Origin: Glomus cerebriforme
Lineage: Eukaryota; Glomeromycota; Glomeromycetes; Glomerales; Glomeraceae
DNA length: 42,729 nt
Assembly (NCBI GenBank): GCA_003550305.1
Contig: QKYT01000026.1
Location: 132,592 to 175,320, forward strand
Reading direction: 5' to 3'
Shown here in pieces: positions 1 to 11,372 of this stretch. How positions within the stretch are numbered: the first letter of the stretch is position 1; every line of letters begins with the position of its first letter. The translations under genes were made by a program, and so were the position numbers. The notes under the pieces are model-generated. The model made no database searches. It was given only the letters and a program-made list of their open reading frames with translations, and was not told the DNA's origin.

Positions 1-108
1 AAGGGCAAGAGTAAAAAAAAAAAAAATAACAAGGTAAGGCGGAGAGAAGCCACGAAGGTTGCAGCTAGAGTTAAGCTTTTATATAAAATAATTTTGGGCA
101 AAGTTTGA
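1..108 (+). CDS. possible 3' end of a lysine-rich coding region, truncated by the window edge
   Basis: Frame 1 is open from the first base to a TGA at 106-108 and is very basic: it begins Lys-Gly-Lys-Ser followed by a run of Lys, then an Arg/Lys-rich stretch. A basic tail like this could close a nucleolar or ribosomal protein. A good donor (AAG|GTAAGG) at about 34 means the frame could instead stop at an intron whose acceptor I cannot place. An open frame of 36 codons is weak evidence and I do not recognise a family. Confidence 0.2.
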   Translation, partial: KGKSKKKKNNKVRRREATKVAARVKLLYKIILGKV

Positions 109-431
109 GCTATTCGCTATAAGATGATTGGGTATTGGTGTACTGAATTTTGCCTTATAAGATCAAACCGCAAACATTAATAATAAGGCTGCGCATTGGC
201 ATTTGAAAAAGTCACCTGAATATTTTATAATAAAAACAAAACATAAAAAATGCATGTAATATAGTAAATCAATTTGTTGTCCTGACCACAACAAAACTTT
301 GTTCCGATCTAATTCAATGTCATACTAAGAATCATAACCAATAAAATAATATTGTCTCTTTGTACATACGTAAACTTTTATTTTCTTTCTGCGGGTAACC
401 GCACAATTTAAACTTATAATATATTATCAAA
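109..431. other. AT-rich intergenic stretch, no gene seen
   Basis: Nothing recognisable is encoded. It should hold the 3' UTR of anything ending at 108 and the promoter and 5' UTR of the gene starting at 432. I see no tRNA, repeat or strong motif. Confidence 0.5.
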
Positions 432-1067
432 ATGTCTTCTTCCAGTCCTCTAGAAAATAATATTCAGTTGCTTAGAACTTCATTAAATGTTATATTAAGA
501 ATTTTCTAAAAATCCCATCTTTTTATTTTTAAACTGTACATTTATTTAAGCTTTTTTTTCTTTTGTTAGGCAATATATGGTCGTACGAGCAATATATTTG
601 AACGTAGAGCTAATCAAGCCCATCTAAGGTAGCCTTTTTTGTGATGCAGTATCAATTTAATTTTAAAAAATATTTTCGAATGACAATGCCTTTTTTATAG
701 TCAACGACAAACGATTTATGAACCCTCTAAAGAAGATTTAGACGCTTTAGAGTCATTAAGAACTCAATTTCATATAGTATGTGATGAACTTTATCTTAAT
801 TTGGTAAGTAGCGCGTAATTAACTGCGTATGATTTTAACACGTTATTTAAATTTTATTTATTTTCTCAGCAAAATACCAAAAAAGTTCTTCTACGAGATT
901 ATCATGAAAATTTTGAAGAATTGGTACACGAGAACAAATATGAAGAAAAAATTAATGCTGAAAAGTTGAAAATTCAAAATGAAAAAATTGCTTTATTTGG
1001 AAAAGCTCTAGAATTGGACAAATTGCCAGCTCAAAATGACTCATCTGATAAAATGGATGAATCTTGA
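432..1067 (+). CDS. small coiled-coil protein, possibly a Mediator tail subunit (Med29/Med2-like)
   Basis: Four exons join in phase: 432-488, 570-628, 701-803 and 870-1067, giving about 138 residues that end in TGA. The product is helical and charged: a Ser-rich start, then a Leu-heptad helix (NNIQLLRTSLN), a central helix carrying a CDELYLNL-type segment, and a Glu/Lys-rich C-terminal helix (residues about 75-120). The pattern L..F...CDEL.L.L resembles the core helix of metazoan Med29, which would place it in the Mediator complex in the nucleus, but the match is short and from memory. Any small coiled-coil complex subunit would look similar. The first donor (AAT|GTTATA) is weak; the others are good. 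It converges on MIC60 with only 16 bp between the two stop codons. The gene model is fairly sure; the function is not. Confidence 0.7.
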
Positions 1068-1083
1068 TATTATGTATAATTTT

Positions 1084-2799
1084 CTATACTACTGAAAGAC
1101 TTGATAATGTAGCCTGTGTCTCGATTACCTATAAATAAACATAATTAATTTCAAAATATAATTATTGTATAATTATATTATAAATACGAACCTCGATTGC
1201 CTGTTTGATTTCTAAATGATTCCTAGCAGCTTTGATCCAATCTTTTGCCAATTTCTTTGGCCAACCTTTTAGCTGATTTAATTCTCGCGTCGCAGTATCT
1301 AAATCATTTTCATTAAGATAAAATTGAACCCTGGCAAGAATTGATTCAACATCATTCCCTTTTACAAGTCCATGTTTGTGGAATAAAATCTTTGAGAACA
1401 TATAAGATAAAAGGTGAGCAAATACGCCACCATTTTCAGGTACTAGGGACGCGCGTCGAACTTGCTCTCTCACAATCGCGAACCGGGCCGATAAATCTGA
1501 TACGGAATCTACTCCATTATTTGCAACATTATCATCAATTGTGGACAATACAGTTGTTACAACTTCATCAGCTGAAGACAACTGTTTCATAGCGGTAATT
1601 TGATTGACAAAAGGAGTTCGATGTGGTTGTTCAACCGCGTCTTGTAATGATCTTAATGCACACCATAGTCTGTGAGCTTTAAGACTTTTATCCAAGCGTT
1701 CAACGTTATCTATGCTTATACGTTCAAGTATCTTAAGTTTATGGTTAATGTTATCTAGTCTTGCTAGACGTCCACCACGTTCCTGTTCAACCATAACTTT
1801 AACGTCTCGAATCCATCTTCGTTGCATTTCAACAGCTTGCTGAAATAGTGCATTTTTCAATTCTTCGTTGTGTTTTGCTGATTCACGAGCGAGTTCACTT
1901 CTAAGTTGTTCGTAATGTTGTTCATAAAGACGATGTTTTTCATCTTCAAATTGTTGCTTTAGTTCACGATTATATTTTTCAGTTTGTTCATCTATACTAG
2001 ATTGAATTTTCGCTTGATTTTCAATCTTAATAAGATCAATATGGGTTTCAAGTTCTTTTAATTCTTCTTGTGCTCGTTTAATAAGATCATCTTTATCCTT
2101 AACATCATAATTACTAAGAATTTTAATGAGTTCATTTAGAGTATTAGTAAGTTTATGAAGAATCGGATTTTCAAATGGTTCTATTTTTTTTATGCCAATT
2201 TTTTGGTCTCTATTCAATATGACGACAGGTTCCTCTGTTGGTATAGGTTTGAAAATTCGGATCATTTTATCAGCAACATCTTTACCCTTTTTTTCAAATC
2301 TATCAAAAATTCCTTGTCTTTGAAGATCTTCAACATATTCAACGGATTTTTCAGCACCATAAACATATTCAATAAAATTATCACGAAAATCTTCATTTTT
2401 AAGAGAATAATATATTGAGCCACCATAAGCTACACTACCCAAAAGTGTTACACCTAAAATAAATTTACCAAATCCAAATCCTTTTTTCCTTGGGGGTCCT
2501 TTAACGACTTTACTAGTTTCGAATTCTGTTTTAATAGCTTCAGTAGAGGTGGTAGTAGCAGCTTTAGAAGTATCTGAAGTCGCCTTCGAAGTTGCCTCGG
2601 CACTAAAAACTCTCTGTAGTTGGTTGCAGTGTTTAAAAATATTATCACCAAAAACTTCTCAAAGACTATGAAAAATAAATAATAAATAAAGTATAAAAGG
2701 AACCTTTCTAGTTTGTAAGAATAGTTGTTGTCTCGGAATACACGAGAAAAACAAATTTGTAGGCCTTACACGGACAGCTTGCCGTATAACTACTAACAT
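1084..2799 (-). CDS. MIC60: MICOS complex subunit MIC60 (mitofilin)
   Basis: MIC60 is the inner-membrane core of the MICOS complex, which holds mitochondrial cristae junctions. Three exons fit: 2799-2704 (32 codons, Arg-rich and Ser-containing, no acidic residue: a matrix-targeting presequence), 2613-1192, and a short last exon 1128-1084. Total is about 520 residues, near the fungal norm. After the presequence and a Ser/Thr/Ala linker comes a transmembrane segment (GKFILGVTLLGSVAYGG), then the family's conserved YYSLKNEDFRDNF and EYVYGAEK region, a long coiled coil rich in Glu/Gln/Lys, and the C-terminal mitofilin domain (RTPFVNQITAMKQL; LKGWPKKLAKDWI). Reading through the last donor would end the protein in IYNIIIQ; splicing at GAG|GTTCG to the acceptor at 1129-1130 restores the usual ending (EVIETQATLSSLSVV). 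It shares a 212-bp divergent promoter with TAF6. Confidence 0.95.
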
Positions 2800-3011
2800 G
2801 CTTAGAAACAGTATTTAAATATTATATTTACTCCTTTGCTATATAGGTTTATAGCATTTCGTAAAAGTATTTTCAGTTTAGATTTTTTTTTGATAAATTG
2901 TTTAGTGTAACAGTTCTCGAAAAATCAATCATTCAAATTCTCGACGGACAACAACGTTTATTTATTATATACAAGGTATTTCGCGGCTCAACTCTTAAAA
3001 AAAACGACAGA
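2800..3011. promoter_or_regulatory. divergent promoter between MIC60 and TAF6
   Basis: The start codons of MIC60 (2799, minus) and TAF6 (3012, plus) lie 212 bp apart, so this stretch must hold both promoters and 5' UTRs. It is AT-rich with T-runs. I see no motif that I can assign to a known factor. The frame upstream of the TAF6 ATG stays open back to about 2898 but contains no earlier ATG. Confidence 0.5.
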
Positions 3012-4956
3012 ATGAATGGATTATTTCCCAAGGATACCATTAAGGTAAATTTTAGATTATTATTTTTATTTTTTTTTTTTTTACTGAAAACTGATTGTAA
3101 AACAAAACAATAGATCACAGCGGAAACTGTTGGGATTACAAACTTAAAAGACAAGGTGGCTGCTGCGTTGGCAAACGATGTGGAGTATAGAGTCCACGAA
3201 ATAATACAGGTGGTTCGCGTTTTCCAAATCGCCAAGTATCCGCAAAAATTATAAACTTAAACTGTACGGAACTATGCTTCGAACAGGAAGCGAACAAATT
3301 CATGCGTCACTCAAAACGCACCAGACTTACGGGAGAAGACATTAATAATGCCTTACGTGTTCGTAACGTAGATGTAAGTGTTATATATATATATATGTTT
3401 TTTTTTGCTCTAATAAAATCGTTACTTACAATATAATGATTTATTTATTTAGCCATTATACGGTTTTAGCCTGAATGACAATTCAAAATTCCAACGTATT
3501 ACGAATAATCAACACGATCTTTTTTATGTTGAAGATGACGAATGGGAATTCGAAAATGTCATTAGTTCAGCAATGCCCAGAGTTCCTAATGATGTTTCTT
3601 TTAGTGGTTAGTGTTTTTTTTTATTGCTCAAATATTTGAAAAAAAAAACATTTAATATTTGTTTGTTATTTTAAAGCTCATTGGCTTGCGGTAGAAGGTG
3701 TACAGCCAGCAATACCTCACAATCCAACTCCACCTCCGCCACCTGAAGAAGGTATAAAATTCAAGTGATTTAAGATTTAAAATTAATTGATTGATTCTTA
3801 ATCATTTCTTTATTTAAGAATCCAAAGTGGAAATACGTAAAAAGAACGTACCTAAAAATGATGATTTACAAGTTAAAGCTGGGTTATCTGTCACAAACAA
3901 TGTTGAAGTTAAGCCTTTGGTGCAACATGTTTTATCCATGGAACATCAAATTTTTTACGATAAAGTCACGAAGACTATGAAAAGTGAGGAATCTAGAGAT
4001 TCAAAAACAAAAATTACAGTTCTTAATAATCTCGAACACGATACTGGATTAGCTCAACTTCTTCCGTATTTCATACAATTTATTTGTGAACAGGTAAGTT
4101 TCTTTTGGTTAAAATTATTGGAACAAAATATTTCGGTTAATTCAAATATTATGTTGTTATTAGATTGGAATACATGTAAGGAAAAATTTTAATGTTTTAG
4201 AGCCAATGTTAAAAATGGCTGAGGCTTTAATTAACAATAAAAGTCTTTATTTGGAACCTTATGTGAGTTTCGTAATATATTATTTTTATGATTTAAAACA
4301 AAACATTCTGCTCACTTATAAAGACATTATATATTGTAGTTGCATAATTTAATGCCAGCGATATTAACTTGTGTGGTTAGAAGGAAATTAGGACAATCTA
4401 TAGAAGAGAAACATTGGTCTTTACGTGAATTAGCTGCACGTATTCTTGCCAAAATATGTGATCGTTATGGCGGAAGTTATAATACTCTTCAACCTCGAAT
4501 CACAAGAAATTTAATGAGTTGTTTTATGGACACTAGTAAATCTTTATACACTCATTATGGATGTATAGTTGCTATGGGTGCTTTAGGTCGTGAAGTGATT
4601 AGAACTATATTAGTTCCAAATTTGAAAACTTATGGTGATTTACTTTCAACCTACGCAAATGATCCTGATCTAACAAAACGGGATGCTGCTTCTAGGTGTT
4701 ATAATACTATTGTGGTATGTATAAAGTATAATATACGTAGATATAATTTGATGATATTTAATATGTTGGTTTATTATAGGACATGTTGGCAAAGTTGAAA
4801 GAAACTGTGGATCCTTTGATTGATATTGAATTACAGAAGACCCCAATTGATGATTTACGTGAAAAATTAGAAAATAGAATAGGCAAATATTTTGCGGATG
4901 GTGTACTAAGACAGATTGGCGACGAACATGTCATTATGGCGATAATTAATTCTTAA
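3012..4956 (+). CDS. TAF6: TFIID/SAGA subunit TAF6
   Basis: TAF6 is a histone-fold subunit that pairs with TAF9 in TFIID. Nine exons join in phase: 3012-3044, 3114-3209, 3287-3373, 3453-3606, 3677-3751, 3819-4093, 4164-4262, 4340-4714 and 4780-4956, giving about 456 residues. Residues about 5-72 are the H4-like histone fold (VAAALANDVEYRVHEIIQ, then FMRHSKRTRLTGEDINNALR and NVDPLYGF). A Pro-rich linker (PTPPPPPEE) follows, then the C-terminal HEAT-repeat domain with typical signatures (HWSLRELAARILAKIC; YGGSYNTLQPRI; THYGCIVAMGALG). Length fits between the yeast and animal proteins. The start is the first ATG in the open frame. The gene converges on the TBL1-like gene. Confidence 0.96.
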
Positions 4957-5210
4957 GTAGTTTCCAACATTATAAATTTAATTTTCATTTTCTTTTGGAA
5001 TTATATTTAACAATCACAGTTAATATTACAAATTAAACCATATTAATAAATCTCTTGAGAAATATTCACATATATATATGAAGCTTCAAATTATTTATTA
5101 TTATTATTATTTTTTTTTTCTTATTTTTTTTATTTTTATTTTTAATTTTTATTTTTATTTTATTTATTTTTTTTTTTTAAAAAAAAAAAACTCAATTTAC
5201 TTAGGGGTGG
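4957..5210. other. convergent 3' region with poly-A/T tracts
   Basis: This holds the 3' UTRs of TAF6 (plus) and the TBL1-like gene (minus). Around 5095-5190 it is almost pure T and A, with a T-run running straight into an A-run near 5180, a perfect low-complexity hairpin. No coding signal is seen. Confidence 0.6.
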
Positions 5211-7710
5211 TTATTTCGTATCCATAACGATTACCTACAAAATATAAAAGTATGAATGTACGCTTAAATTTAAACATTTAATAGCTTAAGAATATTGGGT
5301 TTAGTTGATTCAAAAATTACACTTACGTTGCCGTTTGCCAAAGTAAATGCTATTTTGGTGCCTAATGTATCCCAATGAAGATGATATATCGGTGATTCTG
5401 ATCTGTAAGAAATTTTAGGTTCATAACTCTTGATGCCATAAGGGAGAAAAGTTTTTTTTAATACTTTACCACAAAAAATTTAATACTACAATTACTGTTT
5501 TACATATTTACCTTGGAATCGATAATTAACAAGTTTTGATCATATGATCCTAACGCAAGAAGTGCCCCGTTCGGACTAAATTCAAGAGAAGTTACAATAG
5601 CCTGATTGTCGTTGAACTCTTTAAGTTTTCTACCATTCTCTGCATCCCATATTGTCACTCTATAATCTGTTGTAGCACTTAATAGAAATAAATTGTCAAT
5701 AATTCTTAAAAGTAAAGTAATATTATTTATGATAATAAAAATGTTATACTTACGTAGCGAGAATATAACCTGTTTCTTTTTTCTTGCTAGTTGTCTTCAT
5801 CGCTTGAGACCATGTTAAAGCATGTACGGCACTTTCATGATTGAGTGTATGCATGACCTTTTTGTTTTCTTTCCAAATCTTTAAATATATAATTTATTTA
5901 TGTGTGTATATATATTTTTTCTAATAAAAAAAAAAATAATGATAAATACCTTAACCGAACAATCCGAGGAGCCACTTGCCAGATAAGTCTTACTACTATC
6001 ATAGGCCAAACATTTTACTGGCCCTTCGTGACCTGTTAACGTTTTAATCGGATTTTCTTGATTGATGGTGTAAATTAATATATTATTTTTTGTACTTGCA
6101 GCAAATGAGTCATCACTAGCCCATGCGACATCATATACGACTATAAATCATAAATAATTTAGACTATAATTAAATTTAATAATACATTTATAAAAAAAAA
6201 AAGGAAAATAAAAAAAAAAATAAATAAATATACAAACACACTTTCATGTTTATACTGTCCGACAGTGTTTCCACGCTTATCAGTACAAATGCTAAATCCA
6301 TCTTGAGTAACTGTAAGAAGATGTTCACCCTTTGGGCTCCATTTAATAGTTAACACAGAATTTGCTTGACGGGAGCTGCTACGTAAAGCCCCTATATTTT
6401 AATGTATTTTTATTTGTTAGCAATGTGTATTTAAAAATTTTTTTCATTATATATATGTACCTTTAGAATTATAAATACAGGATAATCCATCCGAATACGC
6501 AATAGCAATTGTATTAGCCTCGGTTGGCTAAAGATAGATTAATTTTAAACATTAATAAATGATATTTTAATAATGAAATGAAAACTCGTCTACTCACATT
6601 CCAATCTAAACAGCATACACACTCTGAAGGGTTATTAAACAAGTGTTTAATAAGGGTAGGTTGTGCGCGATCTTTTTGCCAATTAGTAATATTCCAGATT
6701 CGCGAAGTACCATCTAAACTACTGTATAAAATAAAATAAAAAAAGAAACAATTAAATTATAAATAATTATATTTCATCTTTTGCTTTACAATATTTACCA
6801 TGTTGCCAAGACATTAGTATCTTTTGGATTCCATGCACATAAAAACGCATCCTTGCTGTGACCTTTCAATTCTATAATGTTGTTAGAGGATGTACTTGGG
6901 CTCGACGGGTTATTTACTAAAAAAAATGGGAAGGTGAGCATATTTAAGGGAATTTAAATTAGATGGATCTTTACCATTGCTACGCGTAAGTTCAACTTCT
7001 GCTTCCCGATCTTTATCTTTAATTCTTTTTCGATCTCTTAGTGCACGTTCATCTTTTTTACGATCCTTTCCTCTAGTACGATCTTTTTCCTTTTTTTGTT
7101 CTCTCTCTTTATTATTTCGCTGTTCTTCATCAATATGTTTGATTTCTTCTTCTTCAGTCGAGGATTCATATTTCCGCTTTTTTTCATTATTATTTTGATT
7201 TAAATTATTATCATTATTCTCATTGATTTGATTTGTTTCATTACCATCATTTATATCATTTGTAGTATTTTGAACTGCAGCAGTCAAAGATGATGCATTT
7301 GTTATGCAACGGTGTTTATGTATTAAATGTATAGGAGCACTACATTTAATTGTAGACTCATCCTAAGAATAGAGTTTTTATTAAGTAAACCATATTCAAG
7401 TTAAATTTAATAGATTATTTAATTACCGGTTGTGCGTGTAACTCCATGTCCATATAAAAAAGGCCTTTATATATGATCTTAACGAGTAACCCAGTTTCTA
7501 CATCTTTTTCAGCAATACCCTTTTTGCGGGCTGCTTCTTCAACCTTAGCCTCCATGTTAAATACCGCAGGTGAGAATTTAAAGCCTAAAGCTACGTATTA
7601 AAAAATTGTACAAGAAATAAAACTCATAACTCATAAATGTACAAACCTGATTCATGAAGATACCTATAAATTAAAATGTTAATGTCATCTGAAGTGACTT
7701 GGACGTTCAT
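5211..7710 (-). CDS. LisH-WD40 protein, TBL1/TBLR1 family (Sif2-like)
   Basis: This family scaffolds histone deacetylase corepressor complexes (NCoR/SMRT in animals, Set3C in yeast). Twelve exons join in phase: 7710-7647, 7584-7427, 7362-6975, 6916-6799, 6721-6598, 6527-6461, 6391-6242, 6140-5950, 5878-5754, 5677-5512, 5428-5327 and 5234-5211, about 558 residues. The N-terminus is a LisH motif (DDINILIYRYLHESGF) followed by KGLFYMDMELH, as in TBL1. A low-complexity insert follows (Asn-rich, then a highly charged Lys/Arg/Glu block in exon 3, residues about 100-200), probably nuclear-localising. Eight WD repeats can be traced, including IIELKGHSKDAFLCAWNP, NPIKTLTGHEGPVKC and HLHWDTLGTKIAF. The protein ends in a 24-nt exon encoding VIVMDTK, matching the family's VCVLDL-type end. 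The charged insert makes it longer than the roughly 514-residue animal protein. Confidence 0.92.
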
Positions 7711-7920
7711 TTTATTATTATTTTTTTTTTCTTTCTTTACGCTAAATATTATTTATTTTCAGTGTTGTGATTTTCAATGCTAACACTAAACAGGTTTTTG
7801 AGATCACGTGAATATTATCTAGAAAATATTGACATTATACGCTGGTCGGAATAGGTGATAATTGGGTTACACCAAATTTATTCTATAAAAGATGCTAAAT
7901 GTAAAATTCAAAATAATATT
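7711..7920 (-). promoter_or_regulatory. promoter of the TBL1-like gene with a CACGTG E-box
   Basis: This 210-bp gap separates the APC4 stop from the TBL1-like start on the same strand. It contains a perfect CACGTG palindrome at about 7805-7810, the core of bHLH factor sites. Whether it is used cannot be told from sequence. Confidence 0.35.
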
Positions 7921-10900
7921 TTATGAAAACTGCATCATGTCATTATTATCTTCATTTTCATCCTCTTGATCATTTGTATCAAGTATAATTATTCTTTTCT
8001 TATCCTCACTTAAAATACATGCTAATCCCCTTGCACCATTGGTTGTTAATTTTGATGGTTTAAATTGTGTGATTACACGATACTGATGCACTAAAAGGGA
8101 GGTAAATTTTTCCAAATCCTTTAATAATTAAAAGAAGTCAGAATCATCAAATAAAGAATACAAATAAATCATTAATGAAGCTTTAAATATACCTTTTGAT
8201 CTAATATTTGATCAACAACGTTGACTCTATTTGACTTTTCTATCACTTGAATGATGTATGGTCCTGTAACTTGTACAAAATTTAATTCTGAATAATTTAT
8301 TTCAGCTATAGAACTTACCTCATTTTCTATAATATCAATGTAAAATATAAAAGTTGGTTAATTAAATAAAACCATTATTATATGCGATATTTATTATTTT
8401 AATCGATATGGAAAATAACCTGTTTCATTAATCCCAGTAACAATTAAGTGCATCTTTTCGTCATCAAATAATTGCATATCTGTAATTCTAAAATATTCAT
8501 TTGGCCTCTCCTGATTTGACAGATTGATAAAAGTGATTTCGCTGGTTCGTTCATCAAGGGATTTTTCAAAATTAAACGGATCAGAATTTCGCTCATTATC
8601 CGATTTTAAAGATGAACGAAGAACCCACACTATAAAATGCATTTAAAGTGGTATATTTATAATTAAGACCATTAATAGGACAAAGAAAGAGAAATAAAAT
8701 ATAATCGAGTACAAGATGGTGGCGAATATTGAACTGTTCCTGATAAGCAAAATGCAATATATATAAATGTTTGATTTTCCTATAAAATGATAAAAAAAAA
8801 TTGGTGAAAAATCTAAAAAATAATTTAATGAATTTGAATGCTCTCTTACTTGGGTTACAATTCGCGTATCTAAAAATAACAAATGCGTTCCTTCTGAACC
8901 TTCTATAAGATTATCAATTATATCCAAAAATTCTTCAGTCTCAACTGAATTGACAACGTTATATGCTGTTGAGGTGGACATTTTATTGCATCGTAATATT
9001 AACATATTAGGTAGAGGAATCTCTGCTGGTTCTTCAGGGTTTATAAAATAATTATCCAAGAAATCCATATGTAAGGAACTTTTTATATAAGAAGCAACTT
9101 TACTAATGTCAATGCGTGGTGGTGCTTCTTGGCTTTGATTATGATCTGCCAAACCGATATTATCGAATTCTATATGACATAATAATAATATAAAGATGAA
9201 TAGCTAATTAAAATATTAATAAAAAAAGCTTATTTCCGTACCGTATTGAAGCCAATGATGAAATTCAATGAAATTTATGTATCTTTCATCGATCGCATTT
9301 AACATATTTTCAAGGCGGTTAACAAGACATTCAGTATAAACTATAATGGAACGAACATATGACTCTGATAGCCCAAGATCTTTAAATTTTTGTTGCCTTT
9401 ATTTTGCAAAAATAGTGAGAATAATGACAAACAAGTAACGATTTCAAATAAATGATGCAAAGACATACCATTTACAATATCCAATTAGTGTACTCAGTCG
9501 TAAAAGCAATCTTTCACACCCCGGCCTGACATAATGGTGTATATATTCCCGAATTTGCTCAAAAGACTTTTGACCTTTACTTTCCCAATCTTTCAATCCC
9601 TAAAATAATTTTAAGTCAATTTAATATTAATAAATAGAATTTTATAAATTTATAAAAAAAAATTTACCCTTTTAGTGAGATGCATTTCCAAATATTTTTG
9701 TAGTAAAGAACTTGGTTTTCCGGTAGCTAGAAAATGCACAAACTCTGCTGATAATTTTGAGTTTGCTTATTTTTCATTTAAAAATTCGATAAGTAAATTT
9801 TGAAAATTTACGGTTTTTCTTAATAACAACAATTTGACCTACCATTATTTTCTAATAATACTAATTTGAATTTATCAATATATATCTTAGCATTTGATTT
9901 CATATTTTCGTATTCAGCCTTAATTTGTTCAAAGCCTTCGAATATATACTCCGTCAAATATTTAATAGTAGTGTAAGTTTGAGATAAAGTTCTTATTTCA
10001 TTTTTACGTGTATGAAGCAAGCCTGTATTAAGAATGACTTCAACTAATCTATCGTTTTTTGAAGTTTTGGATATCACAACTGGAGAGGTATAACTCGCGC
10101 GAACAAACAATATGATGTAAGAGAGATCAGGTGTAATTGAAGCTTTTATAATTTTTGCACTCTAAATTAAGAATTAAGAATTTAATAATCTCTTATTTAT
10201 TATCAAGAATGAAGAAAAAATACAAGCCTGCGACTTTATATGATTGGATATTGAGAGAGGTAGTAACTGATATATGCCATAAACGCTATTGAGATATAAA
10301 ATTAAAATTTCATTCTTTTTTTTTCATTTATAATAAAATTTTCTTTCATAACAACGTAAATTGAAATAGAACCTCAGATGCAAATTTCCAGACGCGTCTC
10401 CCGCTATTAGTAAGTCAATAAGATTGGAAGGTTCATCTTCAAGTTCATCTTCATATGACTCGTTTATGTTTCCCAAAAGGTTACTAAATTTTTAAATAGA
10501 GACCGAATAAGAAATTACAGATTATTCCAGGACCTGAGTTAATACCCACCTTATTGGCTTGGCACGTGGAATTGTGTTGAGTTTAGGTAAATATCTCTGT
10601 ACAGGATGTGTACTAAGATAATTAATCTATGGTAAGCCAATATCGAGCAAAATCATTAATAATAAAGAACTTAAAGAATAATTCATTTTGCTGAGTGAGT
10701 TTAATAAAAACCTGTTGTTCATTCACATTTTTATTATCACTTTCATTTTCCTGAACCCAAATCAGAAAATTTACAGCGGAAGATGTTATTGAATTAAATG
10801 ATTGTTGCGAATCAATAGGTGGTGGAAACAATTCATGTATCATTTCCAATTTATCAACGTTATAAAGTCTAATGGCTCCACTTGAATAACCTAAAGCGAT

Positions 10901-11230
10901 TACCTTGCCTGACAATGTACCAATTTATATATTTAATTTTTTTTTTTGGAATTTCAAACTAAAGCTATGCAATTATTCTAGACCATTACCGTCGGGTCTC
11001 CACGTTAATGCCTCCACTTTGTCATTGGCATGTTTCCCAGCTGGCAAAGTCCAAATTTTTTCCAGGGCATTAAACCACCTAGCCACCCAAACAGAATTTG
11101 TTTCAGTACAAACCGCAAGCAAATCCATTGTTGGGCACATTGATATTAATTTTATAGGATCATTAACAGCATGTTGGTTCATTAATCGAAAAGGTATATG
11201 TGAAGCAACTACTTCATGTTGAAATATCAT
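7921..11230 (-). CDS. APC4: anaphase-promoting complex subunit 4 (APC4)
   Basis: APC4 is a scaffold of the APC/C ubiquitin ligase that drives exit from mitosis. The start at 11230 gives MIFQHEVVASHIPF. Residues 1-80 match the Apc4 WD40 start (DPIKLISMCPTMDLLAVCT; VEALTWRPDG). Exon 1 is 11230-10990 and exon 2 begins at 10908 (KVIALGYSSGAIRLYNVD). Later pieces on the same strand include a short exon with YLPKLNTIPRAKPI (about 10611-10552), an exon with LIDLLIAGDASGNLHL (about 10485-10375), the helical Apc4 region (about 10162-9834), a segment with FVHFLATGKPSSLLQKYL (about 9766-9670), one with YVRPGCERLLLRLSTLIGY (about 9600-9475), and C-terminal WD40 pieces down to the TAA at 7921-7923. The tail is Asp/Glu/Asn-rich. 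I am sure of the identity; some middle exon borders are approximate. It lies 210 bp upstream of the TBL1-like start, same strand. Confidence 0.9.
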
Positions 11231-11372
11231 TTTTTTGTAAAATAATAATAATAATACTGTCAAGTCAGTTTATTACGCGTTTTTTGCGGAAACCCGTTTT
11301 TTTTTTGATTATTTAAGATGAAAAAGCTATAAATGGAATGAGCTATTTTTGAAATTTACGAATTTATCCGAT
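11231..11372. promoter_or_regulatory. short divergent promoter between APC4 and the LRR-like gene
   Basis: Start codons at 11230 (minus) and 11373 (plus) are 142 bp apart. The stretch has a short AAT repeat (about 11240-11255) and a T-run. No known motif stands out. Confidence 0.4.

Noticed and set aside
2898..3011. Upstream extension of TAF6 in the same open frame
   Set aside because: It has no ATG and lies in the divergent promoter; the ATG at 3012 fits the family start.
5095..5195. T-run joined to A-run as a regulatory hairpin
   Set aside because: It is simple AT-rich 3' UTR sequence, as seen in several other intergenic gaps here.
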